Shown here one piece after another: positions 1 through 9,071 of a stretch of DNA of 64,000 bases. A program made the position numbers and the translations under genes. The notes beneath the pieces were generated by a model. That model was not told where the DNA came from. It worked only from the letters and a program-made list of their open reading frames with translations, and did not search any database. The first letter of the stretch is position 1; the number at the start of each line of letters is the position of its first letter. The DNA is from Corallococcus sp. AS-1-6 (lineage in GTDB: Bacteria; Myxococcota; Myxococcia; Myxococcales; Myxococcaceae), in assembly GCF_020037015.1 (NCBI RefSeq), contig NZ_JAIQDE010000015.1, forward strand, positions 62,001-126,000. The letters run 5' to 3'.

Positions 1-683
1 TCCACGGGATCGCCCCCGGCGCCCGGCTCATGGACGAGTCGACGGTGGCCTGGAATGGGACGGACTTCTTCATCGCCTGGACCGACTCGCGCGGCGGCGA
101 GGAGACGCCCGACATCTACGGTGCCCGGGTGAAGCCGGATGGCACGGTGGTGGATCCCGGCGGCCTGCCCATCGCCGTGGCGCCAGGCGCGCAGCGCTCT
201 CCGGACGTCGTCTGGACGGGGCGGCGCTTCCTCGTCGTCTGGTCCGACGGCCGCGGCGCGGACCGGGACATCTACGGAGCGCGCGTCCGGGCCAACGGGC
301 GCGTGGATGATCCGCGGGGCATCCCCATCGCCACCGGAACAGGGGACCAGCTCTTCCCGGCCGTGGCCCACCACAACTCGAAGTCCCTCGTCGTCTGGCA
401 GAGCGACTTCGACGGCGTGAGCCGCGTCCGGGGAGTGCGCGTCCACGAGGACGGCACCGTGATGGCTCCGGGCGTGTTCGCCATCTCCAGCAGCGACTAC
501 GACCGCGAGGCCCTGCCGGACGTGGCCTACGGCGGCGGGCTGTTCCTGACGGCCTACTCGGGCTCGTCGGAGGCGCCCTCGGAGCCCACGTACATTCTCG
601 GCGCGCGGGTGGATCACCAGGCCCGTGTGCTGGACGTGAACACGCTCACCCGCACGCCCACGCCTCCTCCGGAGGCCCCGTGA
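1..683 (+). CDS. C-terminal part of a secreted propeller-like repeat protein (5' truncated by window)
   Basis: The reading frame is open from the first bases of the window, so this is the 3' end of a longer gene. The visible 220 or so residues contain three to four degenerate repeats of about 55 residues. Each has a hydrophobic strand of the type FLVVWSD, then DIYGARV, then a DG.V.DP.G turn. This pattern is common in large extracellular myxobacterial proteins that probably fold as beta-propellers. The protein ends in a Thr/Pro-rich tail. There is no catalytic motif, so the function is unknown; surface or secreted location is inferred from the family type. Confidence 0.75.
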   Translation, partial: HGIAPGARLMDESTVAWNGTDFFIAWTDSRGGEETPDIYGARVKPDGTVVDPGGLPIAVAPGAQRSPDVVWTGRRFLVVWSDGRGADRDIYGARVRANGRVDDPRGIPIATGTGDQLFPAVAHHNSKSLVVWQSDFDGVSRVRGVRVHEDGTVMAPGVFAISSSDYDREALPDVAYGGGLFLTAYSGSSEAPSEPTYILGARVDHQARVLDVNTLTRTPTPPPEAP

Positions 684-819
684 GCGGCCTGCTCCACTTC
701 AGTCATGGAATGTTTGCTGTTTAACTATTCCTCGTTTTCCAGTGATTGAGGTGGGTTTGACGCATGCGTGGATGGGGACGCGCGGTCGCGCGTTGTCCTT
801 TCCTCGAACAGAGGTCCGC

Positions 820-2184
820 ATGCGTAGACTTTCCATGGCGTTGCTGGTCGGTGCCTCCCTCGCCGGTTGCGGAGGCGACCCGGAGGTGGAGAACCAGGAG
901 ATCATCTCCAACCTGACCAAGGCCGGCTTTCCGGCCAATGACATCCAGGTCTTCGACGGAGCCGTGTACGTGGGCCGCGACGCTCACGTGACGCTCGAGG
1001 CGTCCCGCGAGATGCTCCAGTCCCTGGACGGGAGCGCCGAGCAGTACCGCACGACGAACCAGGTGGGCACGGGCGTGACGAAGATCTGCGTCAACCCCAC
1101 CGCCGCGTTCAACAGCTATTCCAACCTGAGCCAGGGCCTGGACCTGGCCATCGCCAACTACAACGAGCAGGGGCTGCGGCTCACCTTCGCTCGCGGCCCG
1201 ACCACCGGCTGTACGGCGAACATCTCCGCGGAGACCACGTCCGGGACCGGCGGACAGGCGGGCTTCCCGTCGAACGGGATGCCTTATGGGGTCTTCTATA
1301 TCGGCACGGGTCTGGACAGCTACAGCGCGGACGTGAACGAGCACGTCATCACCCACGAGCTGGGCCACGCCATCGGCTTCCGTCACTCGGACTACTACAA
1401 CCGCAGCATCAGTTGCGGCGCCGGTGGTGACGAGGGCGATGCGGGCGTGGGGGCCATCCACATCCCCGGGACGCCCACCACGGCCACCGTGGGTGGCTCC
1501 ATCATGAACTCGTGCTTCCGGTCGACCGAGACGGGCGAGTGGACCAGCTCCGACGTCACCGCGCTGGCGGCCCTCTATTCCACGGTCGGCGGGGTCGCGA
1601 GCTGCTCGGACTACAACGTCGTCTCCTACCGAGGGCAGAACGGGACGCAGATCCGCTGCGGCTGCGGCGCGGTGGGCGGGGGCTCCGTGTGGGGGACGGA
1701 CCTCTACACCGACGACTCGAACGTCTGCGTGGCCGCGGTGCATGCCGGCGCCATCTCCACGGCGGGAGGGACGGTGGTGATCACCATCCAGCCGGGGCAG
1801 TCCAGCTACGCGGGCACCACGCGCAACGGCGTCACCACGTACTCCTACGGCGCCTGGGGCGGGAGCTTCTCGGTCAGCGGCCTGACGCCCCCGCTGAGCG
1901 CCTGCTCCAGCTACAACTTCGTGTCCTACCGCGGCCAGAACGGGACGAGCGTCCGGTGCGGTTGCGGTCCGGTGAGCGGCGGCACGGTGTGGGGGACGGA
2001 CCTCTACACCGATGACTCGAACGCCTGCGCGGCCGCGGTGCACGCGGGAGTGATTCCGGCGTCGGGTGGGAACGTGTCCGTCACCATCCAGCCGGGGCAG
2101 TCCAGCTACACGGGCACCACGCGCAACGGCATCACCACGTACTCCTACGGCGCCTGGGGAGGGAGCTTCTCCCTCAGCCCGTAG
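820..2184 (+). CDS. Metzincin-type zinc metalloprotease lipoprotein with two C-terminal LCCL domains
   Basis: Predicted secreted zinc endopeptidase of 454 residues. The N-terminus is a lipoprotein signal ending in the lipobox SLAG-C (Cys17). The zinc site HELGHAIGFRH near residue 179 is followed by SD, and a later SIMN segment near residue 228 is a plausible Met-turn. This resembles the dual-action HEIGH peptidases (M57-like). Residues from about 264 to the end are two copies of a roughly 90-residue module with the pattern VSYRGQNGT, WGTDLYTDDSN, C.AAVHAG, IQPGQSSY, which I recognise as LCCL. An upstream GTG at 742 would add 26 residues, but the ATG at 820 gives the clean lipoprotein signal. 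LCCL domains may bind cell-surface sugars or lipids. A role in predation or nutrient release is inferred. Confidence 0.85.
   Translation: MRRLSMALLVGASLAGCGGDPEVENQEIISNLTKAGFPANDIQVFDGAVYVGRDAHVTLEASREMLQSLDGSAEQYRTTNQVGTGVTKICVNPTAAFNSYSNLSQGLDLAIANYNEQGLRLTFARGPTTGCTANISAETTSGTGGQAGFPSNGMPYGVFYIGTGLDSYSADVNEHVITHELGHAIGFRHSDYYNRSISCGAGGDEGDAGVGAIHIPGTPTTATVGGSIMNSCFRSTETGEWTSSDVTALAALYSTVGGVASCSDYNVVSYRGQNGTQIRCGCGAVGGGSVWGTDLYTDDSNVCVAAVHAGAISTAGGTVVITIQPGQSSYAGTTRNGVTTYSYGAWGGSFSVSGLTPPLSACSSYNFVSYRGQNGTSVRCGCGPVSGGTVWGTDLYTDDSNACAAAVHAGVIPASGGNVSVTIQPGQSSYTGTTRNGITTYSYGAWGGSFSLSP
1603..2176 (+). repeat. Two tandem copies of the LCCL-coding segment, offset 300 nt
   Basis: The DNA at 1603-1876 recurs at 1903-2176 with an offset of exactly 300 nt. 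Long blocks are nearly identical, for example the stretches encoding WGTDLYTDDSN and IQPGQSSY. Similarity at the nucleotide level, not only the protein level, points to a recent internal duplication or to gene conversion between the modules. Confidence 0.8.
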
Positions 2185-2195
2185 TCGTCGCGTTC

Positions 2196-2225
2196 GCCCC
2201 CGGGGCGTTTCCCCGGGGGCTGTTG
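2196..2225 (+). terminator. Strong GC hairpin after the metzincin-LCCL gene
   Basis: Ten perfect base pairs (2196-2205 with 2211-2220) close a five-base loop 11 nt after the stop codon. The following TGTTGT is only moderately T-rich. It lies between convergent genes. Confidence 0.7.
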
Positions 2226-2319
2226 TGCGCCTCGCACCCCGCGAACTGCGCCTCGAGGGACGTGGCGGCCTCACGGAGCCCTGGAGGATTCTCCCGGGTG
2301 AGCGGCGCAAGCCCCTCTG

Positions 2320-4101
2320 TCAGGCGCGGGGGCCATGAGGCCGCTTCGGGGGCTCCACCGCCTGTGTCTTCGTGGGAAGCACGTCCTCCTGCGGCGGCTC
2401 GGTGACGCCTCTGCTTCCGCGCTGGCGCTCCTCGGCGAGCGCCATCTGCATCTGCTGGAGTGCCGTGAGCCGTGGCTTCGGGGTGCTTCGGGCCTCCTCC
2501 CGGAGGGCCCGCTCCAGCTCGATGACCATGCCGAGCTGGTCATAGACATCCGTCTGGCTTTGGAGGAACGAGTCCGCTCCAAAGACTCCTTTGAAGCAGG
2601 GAATGACGTGCCCCTGCTCTCCGAGCGCCGTTGTCACTTCGCCCAGCAACAGGCGCGCGGCTTCCTCCGTCCGAACGAGGGACTCGGCCTCCGATTCCAG
2701 TCCGGCCAGGGTGGTCCCAAGGCGGCTCTTCTTCACGATGTCCTCCACGCCGTGCAGCGCCTGGGTGAAGGCCTCCGCCCCCTTGCTGATCTCCACGAGC
2801 AGGAGGCTCATGTAGAGCGCGCCAATCACAGGCGCTCCCTTCCAGACCTGGATGCCGCGTTCCCCGAAGCGGATTTCCCTGCCCGCTCCGTCCTGGTGGA
2901 AGACGCCCTTCAGCGGCTCCGCGGCCGAGGAGATGAGCGCTGGAGGCCGGGACGAAAGGTCCCAGGCAAGCCCGACCAGGTAGAGCTCGTCTGATGCCTG
3001 CCTCAGCCGCGTGAAGTCGAAGGACGGGGTAATGCTCGCGCGGCGCAGCCGCACCGAGACATCACCGCGAGTCGAGCGAAGCCCCATCCGCACCCCGTCA
3101 TGCGCCGCCTCCACGCCCAATGGCGTGATACGGAGGGGGACCTCGGCGAGTGGGTCACTCCCGCGAACCACCTGGATGAGCGGCGGCGTCCATTTCGTCC
3201 GGCTCCGGCGCACCCTCTGCTTGCCCGGCGTCTCCTCTTCGAAGTCCTCCGGTGCGGCTTCCTCCGGAGGGATGATGGCGGCATCCAGCAGGGCCCAGCA
3301 GTCCGTCGCCAGGGGGCGATCCCGGTCGAAGTAGGTCCACGGAAGGAAGCCGTAGCCGCCCATTCCCCACTTGTCTCCCCAACTGTTCTTGAAGAGCAGG
3401 TGGGAGTCGCTGTAGCCCACGGCGAGGACGGCGTGTCCTCCCTTTTGGTCCTCCTGGGGTGACGGGTAGGGGATGATCCCGCTCGCATCCACGTCTGGTG
3501 TGAACATCGAGCTGAAGCAGGTGAAACCGAAGGCGAACGGCAGCCCGGCATCCAGCGCGCTCTTCAACTGGCCGATCCTCTCCTCCAGCCGGAAGTATTG
3601 GATGGCCCGGAAGTTCTGGGCGAAGGCGTACTGGAAGGCCTGGGGCTCGCGGTCGAAGTCGCTCTCGTTGTAGGGCCAGTATTCCTCCGGTGGCACGCCA
3701 AAGAGGCGCAGCGCGCGAATCGTGCTGCGGATGAAGGCCCCTGTGTCGCCCCGGCCATCCCACCCCAGGAGCCGCCGGGTCGCCCGGTAGAGGAAGAAGC
3801 GCGAAGCCTCCACGTTCTCGCCCGTCATCCGGCGCTGGAAGTACTCATAGAGGCCCACCACCGCGTTCGCCGTGCAGGAGCCAATGTTTCCCTGGTTCTC
3901 CACCGCCGAGCACCACGGGCGCAGGTCCACCCGCAACGGGCCCACCGACGGAGCGCCTATCGCCCCCCTCACGGCGCCTCTGGGTGTCAGCCGGGGCATG
4001 ACCGCGGACAGTGAGCGCCTTACCTCTGGTGCCCGCACAGTCAGGTCGCGAGGATCGAGCGGATCCGGCAGCCAGCCCAATCTTGGAATGTTGTAACTCA
4101 T
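2320..4101 (-). CDS. Papain-like (C1 family) cysteine peptidase with long C-terminal extension
   Basis: The 593-residue protein has a papain-like domain in its first 270 residues: oxyanion Gln70 and catalytic Cys76 in VENQGNIGSCTANA, His223 in GGHAVLAVGY, and Asn239 in FKNSWGDKWG. The remaining 320 residues show no domain I recognise; they include an amphipathic segment and end in a basic tail. The ATG at 4101 is preceded by GGAGGG at good spacing; an in-frame GTG or ATG farther upstream is less likely. No signal peptide is evident, so the protein may be cytoplasmic or exported by another route. It follows the PDZ membrane-protein gene on the same strand after about 170 nt. Confidence 0.85.
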   Translation of the reverse strand: MSYNIPRLGWLPDPLDPRDLTVRAPEVRRSLSAVMPRLTPRGAVRGAIGAPSVGPLRVDLRPWCSAVENQGNIGSCTANAVVGLYEYFQRRMTGENVEASRFFLYRATRRLLGWDGRGDTGAFIRSTIRALRLFGVPPEEYWPYNESDFDREPQAFQYAFAQNFRAIQYFRLEERIGQLKSALDAGLPFAFGFTCFSSMFTPDVDASGIIPYPSPQEDQKGGHAVLAVGYSDSHLLFKNSWGDKWGMGGYGFLPWTYFDRDRPLATDCWALLDAAIIPPEEAAPEDFEEETPGKQRVRRSRTKWTPPLIQVVRGSDPLAEVPLRITPLGVEAAHDGVRMGLRSTRGDVSVRLRRASITPSFDFTRLRQASDELYLVGLAWDLSSRPPALISSAAEPLKGVFHQDGAGREIRFGERGIQVWKGAPVIGALYMSLLLVEISKGAEAFTQALHGVEDIVKKSRLGTTLAGLESEAESLVRTEEAARLLLGEVTTALGEQGHVIPCFKGVFGADSFLQSQTDVYDQLGMVIELERALREEARSTPKPRLTALQQMQMALAEERQRGSRGVTEPPQEDVLPTKTQAVEPPKRPHGPRA

Positions 4102-4269
4102 GATGTCCCTCCACGGGTTCCAGTTCGAACCTGGGGGGACCGCGCGCCAAGACAAGCTCCGAGTCGTCAAGGCCATGCCTCGCCGGGCATGTGGAGGGCG
4201 ACGCTGCTTTCATTTCATGTGGGTGCCGCCGTGTCGGCGGCTGGACGCGTGCGCGGCAACATCCGCCGT

Positions 4270-5835
4270 TCAGATTGGCATGAGCTCCGCAGCCAGGTCC
4301 CCGTGCTTGATCTCGGCCTCACGGCGCACGAATCCTGCGCGGGGGTCGAGGCGAAGATAAACGATGTTCACCTCGTGCCCGAAGGACGTGTCCGCCAGCG
4401 CCTGGGTCATCTCCACCATGTCTGGAGTGGCCTTATCGGCGTACTCAATAACGATGTCGCCAACCGCAAGTCCCGCTTGGGCAAGTGGCCCGCCCTCCTT
4501 GATCGCATGGACGTATACGCCGCCCTTGACGCCCAGGCTCTTCATGGCCACGGTGAATTTTTGAGCGATGTGGGCGTAGTGCTCTGCGCCGGGATCCTGG
4601 GCCTTGAACATTTCACCGTAGCGGGCAAACGCGGCCACAGCCTCGCCGATCCGGTCGAACTGACGCAGGGTGATGGCCTTGGCAATCACCATGTTCCATG
4701 GATCCCCTGGTTTGATGATCAATTGCTTGTCGATTTCGGCGTAGGCGCCAAGCGCACCCGAGAGGATATCCTTGTCCCGGGCCGTCAGTGCCGCTTTGCG
4801 CTCCACGCGAGTCTCCTCCTGCGTCAGCAGTTTGGCGACCGACGCAGCAGCTTCGCTTTGGCTGATGAGGTGGTGCGGCTCCAGCCGTGAGAGCGCGGCC
4901 AGATCGGATGCGATTGCGGATGGGTCTTGCTCCAGCGTGTTGAGCGCCATGAGGCCGTAGAGGTAGGCAATGCGGGATTGGTTGTTCAGACCCTGTACCG
5001 CCAGGGACAACTGTTCGGCCTGAAGCTCCTTGGTCTTCTGTCGCAGGGCCTCGGAGGACACCGATGGCGTGACAGAGGGGGCGCGCAGGGCGTCGATCAC
5101 CACCTCCGAGGCGTACCGGACCTGATCGAGTGCATCATTGAATCGCCTCACTGGAGCAGGGTCGGCCTCGGTCTCCTGCATCAGCCGCACCATGGCTTCT
5201 CCCTGCTCCGTGCGTAGCGGTTCACTGTTGAATGCCTGTTGGAGGGAGGCGGTCTTCTGCTCGGCGATCAACTTGTCGTAGCCCTCGCTCATGTTGTGTT
5301 GCAGTCCAGGCGCGAGCTTGCGCCGGATGTCGTCGAGCTGCGTCCCCACCGTATCGGGCTCCATGATGGAGTCCAGCAAGGTCAGGCGCGCATCCATGTG
5401 ACGGAGATTGACCAGGATTTCCTCCGCCACGATGCGCCTGGCCTGGGCGCGTTTGCGTGCCTGCTCCGCCGGGCTGTCGCCAGGGCGGATTTCCAGCTTG
5501 TCGATGGCTTGGTTGATGTTGACGTCCCCCTTCGCCCCGACCACGACTGGCCCCACATTGTTATTGATGGGGACGATGGGGCTGTCTCTGTCCTCTCCGG
5601 TGGGCTTCTTCGGGCCGGTTCTTCCCGTCCAGTAATCCGCGACCCCGAGCATGACGGCGAGCGCCAACAGGCCTGCGCCGATCCGCATCAGGAGATTCGG
5701 AGGGATGGCGAACAACCTGACGCCCAGAAAGCCCGCGAGCAATTGAGCGAGCCCGATGAGGAGGGAAAGCGCGGAGAGGATCTTGAGTACGAGGGAGAGG
5801 GTTTCCATGGCGCCTTTCAAGGCTCCCGAAGGCAT
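4270..5835 (-). CDS. Membrane-anchored helical protein with C-terminal PDZ domain
   Basis: The 521-residue protein starts with two hydrophobic helices (about residues 13-35 and 47-67). A Gly/Val-rich strand region follows near residue 95 (VGPVVVGAKGDVNIN), then a long, mostly helical central part. The last 90 residues contain a PDZ-like domain (GGPLAQAGLAVGDIVIEY). No protease triad is visible, so it is more likely a scaffold or sensor than an HtrA protease. The ATG at 5835 follows GAGGA at five-base spacing; the ATG at 5808 is an alternative. It lies upstream of, and parallel to, the papain-like peptidase gene, so a functional link is possible but not shown. Confidence 0.7.
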   Translation of the reverse strand: MPSGALKGAMETLSLVLKILSALSLLIGLAQLLAGFLGVRLFAIPPNLLMRIGAGLLALAVMLGVADYWTGRTGPKKPTGEDRDSPIVPINNNVGPVVVGAKGDVNINQAIDKLEIRPGDSPAEQARKRAQARRIVAEEILVNLRHMDARLTLLDSIMEPDTVGTQLDDIRRKLAPGLQHNMSEGYDKLIAEQKTASLQQAFNSEPLRTEQGEAMVRLMQETEADPAPVRRFNDALDQVRYASEVVIDALRAPSVTPSVSSEALRQKTKELQAEQLSLAVQGLNNQSRIAYLYGLMALNTLEQDPSAIASDLAALSRLEPHHLISQSEAAASVAKLLTQEETRVERKAALTARDKDILSGALGAYAEIDKQLIIKPGDPWNMVIAKAITLRQFDRIGEAVAAFARYGEMFKAQDPGAEHYAHIAQKFTVAMKSLGVKGGVYVHAIKEGGPLAQAGLAVGDIVIEYADKATPDMVEMTQALADTSFGHEVNIVYLRLDPRAGFVRREAEIKHGDLAAELMPI

Positions 5836-5928
5836 GCGGGTCCTCGTAGATGACCATGCAATCTAGGTAGCCCGCCGCCCCCCATGCAGCAGGCATGCAG
5901 GCGCGCCTGAGCGTCACCCCGCTGCGCT

Positions 5929-6753
5929 TCAGGGGACGTGGATGCCGTGCCGCGAAAGCGGCGCGCGCACCTGCGTCTCCGCCGTCTCCTGGCTCACCGT
6001 GACGTAGTCCCGGGACTCCATCCAGCCCAGCTCCGTCACGTGCTCCAGCAGGAAGCCCTCGCTGGTGACGCCGTCCTTCGTGGTGCTGCGAAGCTTCTCC
6101 CAGAGCGGGGCCTGCGCATCCAGGGCCTCGCGCGCCACGCGCCCCAGCCGGTCCTTCTCCGCGGCGTCCAGGTCCGGGGCGAGCCAGTCCAGGTACAGGA
6201 AGCCCAGCCGTCCGTGCAGGGCCTCCTCCTGGACCAGCGTCGTGAGCACCGCGCGCGTCAGCGGGTGGGACGTCGCGCGGAGGCAGCCGGACAGCAGCGC
6301 GAAGGAGAGCGTCTCTCCCACGCAGCACACCCGCACGATGAGCTCGCTGGCGCGCTGGAGGTAGGTGAGCGAAGGGTCGAACGCCACGGCGAACGCCCCG
6401 GGGGAATAGGACAGCCGGGTGCCGCCCCCCAGCCGCATCGCCATCCTCGCGCAGAGCTCCACGTGGTGGATCTCCTCCGAGGGGAAGCGCGCCGCCAGGC
6501 TCCACAGGTCCAGGGGCACGCGCGCCTCGCCCATCACCTGGACCAGTTGTCCCATCACCGTCGCGCTGCCGAACTCGTTGAGTGCCCGCAGCGTCCACGA
6601 GTACCGCGCCCGCTCCAGCAGCGCCGCCGGGTAGCGCGATGGCTCCAGCGCGTCCCACGGATAGCGCTCCGCCACATGGCCCGACGCCCGCTCGTGCAGC
6701 GTCAGCGCGGGGCCGTCCGTCAGGTCCAGCTCAAAGAGTGCCTCGGTGGCCAT
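5929..6753 (-). CDS. Ferritin-like domain protein
   Basis: The 274-residue all-helical protein carries the carboxylate/histidine pairs typical of ferritin-like di-iron folds: EIHHVEL around residue 94 and EEALHG around residue 170. The substrate is unknown; myxobacterial members of this loose group are mostly uncharacterised. It starts 15 nt after the stop of the small membrane-anchored protein gene at 6768-7052, which suggests one transcription unit. No export signal is visible. Confidence 0.7.
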   Translation of the reverse strand: MATEALFELDLTDGPALTLHERASGHVAERYPWDALEPSRYPAALLERARYSWTLRALNEFGSATVMGQLVQVMGEARVPLDLWSLAARFPSEEIHHVELCARMAMRLGGGTRLSYSPGAFAVAFDPSLTYLQRASELIVRVCCVGETLSFALLSGCLRATSHPLTRAVLTTLVQEEALHGRLGFLYLDWLAPDLDAAEKDRLGRVAREALDAQAPLWEKLRSTTKDGVTSEGFLLEHVTELGWMESRDYVTVSQETAETQVRAPLSRHGIHVP

Positions 6754-6767
6754 ACCGCACGCCTCCT

Positions 6768-7052
6768 TCAGGGTTCCTGGAGAAGGCCCGCGTCCGTCCC
6801 CGCGTCGGCGCCCGCGTCCCGGATGGAATCGTTCGTGCCATTGGACGGGTCGCAGTCATCGTCGGCAAGGCCACCGTCGTAGACGCACGGCGCGGGATTG
6901 GTCGTCATGAGCGACCCGCACGCGACCATCGTGAAGGCCGCGCTCGCGGCGGTGGCGGCCAGCAGCACCCGTCCCCGGCGGCGCTGCGGCGGGGCGGACT
7001 CCAGCGGCAGGGAAGGGGACGACACCTCGGGCTTCGGGGGGAAATCGCTCAT
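6768..7052 (-). CDS. Small single-pass membrane protein with Asp/Gly/Ala-rich tail
   Basis: The 94-residue protein has a Pro/Ser-rich cytoplasmic start, a basic RRRGR stretch, one hydrophobic segment (LLAATAASAAFTMVACGS), and an acidic exterior of the type DGGLADDDCDPSNG and DAGADAGTDAG. The ATG at 7052 follows GAGGA at six-base spacing, so the longer in-frame reading from 7166 is unlikely. A Cys follows the hydrophobic segment, so it might be lipid-modified, but the basic stretch lies unusually deep. It is probably co-transcribed with the ferritin-like gene. No function is recognised. Confidence 0.65.
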   Translation of the reverse strand: MSDFPPKPEVSSPSLPLESAPPQRRRGRVLLAATAASAAFTMVACGSLMTTNPAPCVYDGGLADDDCDPSNGTNDSIRDAGADAGTDAGLLQEP

Positions 7053-7181
7053 GGCTTCCTCGCGGTTCGCCGGCCCGACAGCTCGCCCTGGCACCCTATC
7101 CCAGACGCGCTGGACTGTCATGCCCCCGCGCCCACGGGAGGCGGAGGTCCCATCCATGGCTCGCACACCCGGCGGGCCTCT

Positions 7182-8645
7182 TCAGTAGAAGAGCAGCTCC
7201 GGCTGTGGCGCGATGGTGGTGATGACGTCTCCCGCGGTGCCTGCCTTGGCGGCATCACCGGCCGCCGCCGACTTCGTGCCCTCGCCGCCGTCACCCGCGC
7301 AGGCGCCACCGCCTCCTCCGGCCTGCGCCAGCGAGGTCGCCGTGCCCGCCACGATGGAATTGCCCGCGGCGCCGCCACTCACCTGAAGGTTGGCGGGGTT
7401 CGCGATGGACGTCGGGTTCGCGGTGAGGAGCTGGATGATGCCGCCACCGCCGCCACCCCCGCCGCCGTACATCTGCCCCGTCGCAGGAGTCGAGCCATTC
7501 CACCCCGGGGCCCCGTTGCCTCCGTTGGCCTGGATCTGCCCGTTGCCCTCCAAGGTGATGGTGCCGCGGGAGATGAGGCTGACGACGCCACCACCCCCTC
7601 CACCGCCGCCCGCCGCGGGGGTGGGCGAGCCGTTGGGCCGGTTGACGGTGGGGATGCTGTTGTTGATGCCCTGGCGGCCGTTCACGTCGATGGTGCCGCG
7701 GATGATGATGTTGCCCTTGGCGGCGAGGATGAGCCGCCCGCCGCCGTCACCGCCGATGACGTCGGAGTTCAACGTGTTGCGGTACCCGCTGCCGCCGCCA
7801 ATCACGTCGGCGCGGGAGACCAGCGCCGTGCGCCCCAGGTCCAATCCCTTTCCTCCCACGGAGTTGAAGGAGGCGGACATCGCGATGCCCTTCTGCGACG
7901 GGTTCAGGGTCTGGATGCTGAAGTCGGGGTTGACGTAGATGAGCGCGCTCGGGTTGATGACGATGTCGCCGCTGGCGCGGAGCATCGTCCCGCTCGAAAC
8001 GATGAGCGTTCCGTTGATGGTCAGGTTCCGGAACATCATGTTCGCGCCGGCCTGGGGCCAGTTCCCTGCCTGGAAGTAGCGCGGTGGACCGGAGGACTGG
8101 ACGGTGAAGTCTCCCGCGGAGCCGTCGCCATAGAGCGCGAGCGCCCCCGACTCGCCCTGGGGCCCCTGCGCGCCGGTGTCGCCCTTGGGGCCCTGAGGCC
8201 CTTGCGGGCCCACGTCACCCGTGTCGCCCTGGATGCCCTGGGGGCCCGCAGCGCCCACCGCGCCGGTGTCGCCCTGGGGACCCTGCGAACCATTGCAGAG
8301 ATACTTCGTGGTCTGGCCGTTCACCTCGTCGGCATCCAGCTTGCCGTTGGCGTTCGCGTCGAGGCCCGTCTCCATCCGGACACCGCCGGAGGCGCAGTGG
8401 GTGCCCGGCGCCTCCGGCGTGGTGAGCAGCAGGGCCGTCAGCCCCTGGGGACCGGGGGGACCTCCCGCTGGGCCCGCGGGCCCCTGCGGACCTTGAGGCC
8501 CCTGCGGGCCCTGGGGACCCGCCGGGCCCTGGAGGCCCTCGGAGCCCGTCGAGCCCTTGCAGGCGGCCACGCCGAGGAGCCCCGCCGAGAGCGTGGCTCG
8601 CAGCACCTGTGGACGAAGAATCACCGTGAAAACATGAACGCGCAT
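7182..8645 (-). CDS. Collagen-like triple-helix repeat lipoprotein with glycine-rich domain
   Basis: The 487-residue protein begins with a lipoprotein-type signal ending GLLGVAA-C. Two blocks of uninterrupted Gly-X-Y triplets follow (GPQGPQGPQGPAGPAG type, then GDTGAVGAAGPQGIQGDTG type). They are separated by a segment of about 60 residues that includes a calcium-loop-like DANANGKLDADEVNG. The C-terminal 300 residues form a beta-rich, very Gly-rich region with several runs of five to eight glycines. Bacterial proteins of this type form collagen-like trimers on the surface; anchoring in the outer membrane is inferred. The ATG at 8645 follows AGGGGG; a GTG two codons upstream is an alternative. 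Confidence 0.85.
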   Translation of the reverse strand: MRVHVFTVILRPQVLRATLSAGLLGVAACKGSTGSEGLQGPAGPQGPQGPQGPQGPAGPAGGPPGPQGLTALLLTTPEAPGTHCASGGVRMETGLDANANGKLDADEVNGQTTKYLCNGSQGPQGDTGAVGAAGPQGIQGDTGDVGPQGPQGPKGDTGAQGPQGESGALALYGDGSAGDFTVQSSGPPRYFQAGNWPQAGANMMFRNLTINGTLIVSSGTMLRASGDIVINPSALIYVNPDFSIQTLNPSQKGIAMSASFNSVGGKGLDLGRTALVSRADVIGGGSGYRNTLNSDVIGGDGGGRLILAAKGNIIIRGTIDVNGRQGINNSIPTVNRPNGSPTPAAGGGGGGGGVVSLISRGTITLEGNGQIQANGGNGAPGWNGSTPATGQMYGGGGGGGGGIIQLLTANPTSIANPANLQVSGGAAGNSIVAGTATSLAQAGGGGGACAGDGGEGTKSAAAGDAAKAGTAGDVITTIAPQPELLFY

Positions 8646-8806
8646 GACCACCCCCTGAGGACGACGCGTGTGTTCCGGGCGCGGATGAGAACTCCGCGCA
8701 CCGGAGGAAGACGGTCGCGCATTCTCGCCCCATTCCTCCGCCGCGCGCCAGCGCGCCCGGGGGCATCCCGCGCCCGATACGGCTCCGGTGCTTGCTCAAT
8801 CAATGA

Positions 8807-9004
8807 CTAGCAGAGGCCCGCCCAGCGGACGTAGCCGTAGCCACCGGCGCAGGTATACGGCGGGGAGCAATAGAGCTGGCCGCGGACCCAGTTCTCGCCG
8901 TTCGATGAAAACACCGAGCTGTCGGTGTTGAAATGGTTGCCGTACTTCAGCACGAACACGAGCGAGGAGGACGTGCTGGGCTGGCTAGGGATGACGCCGC
9001 GCAT
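8807..9004 (-). CDS. Small orphan protein (65 residues)
   Basis: The ATG at 9004 is preceded by a near-perfect SD, GGAGGAAACG, which strongly suggests translation. The product has a hydrophobic patch near the N-terminus (SLVFVLKYG), an Asn/Ser-rich middle, and a Cys-, Gly- and aromatic-rich end containing CSPPYTCAGGYGYVRW and finishing in Cys. There is no clear signal peptide and no family match that I recognise. It might be a small secreted or modified peptide, but nothing in the neighbourhood looks like a maturation enzyme. It is transcribed away from the gene at 9197. Confidence 0.55.
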   Translation of the reverse strand: MRGVIPSQPSTSSSLVFVLKYGNHFNTDSSVFSSNGENWVRGQLYCSPPYTCAGGYGYVRWAGLC

Positions 9005-9071
9005 CGTTTCCTCCGGCGGGCAGTTGCCAGAAGAGAGCGTGTTGTTTCAACGCGAGCCGCGCGGCGCGGGG

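Noticed and set aside
721..2310. 529-residue minus-strand ORF opposite the metzincin-LCCL gene
   Set aside because: Its apparent repeats only mirror the duplicated LCCL DNA. It is Arg/Gly-rich without motifs.
6582..8810. 742-residue plus-strand ORF across the ferritin-like and collagen-like genes
   Set aside because: It spans three genes on the other strand that each have motifs or good SDs. The composition is a GC artefact.
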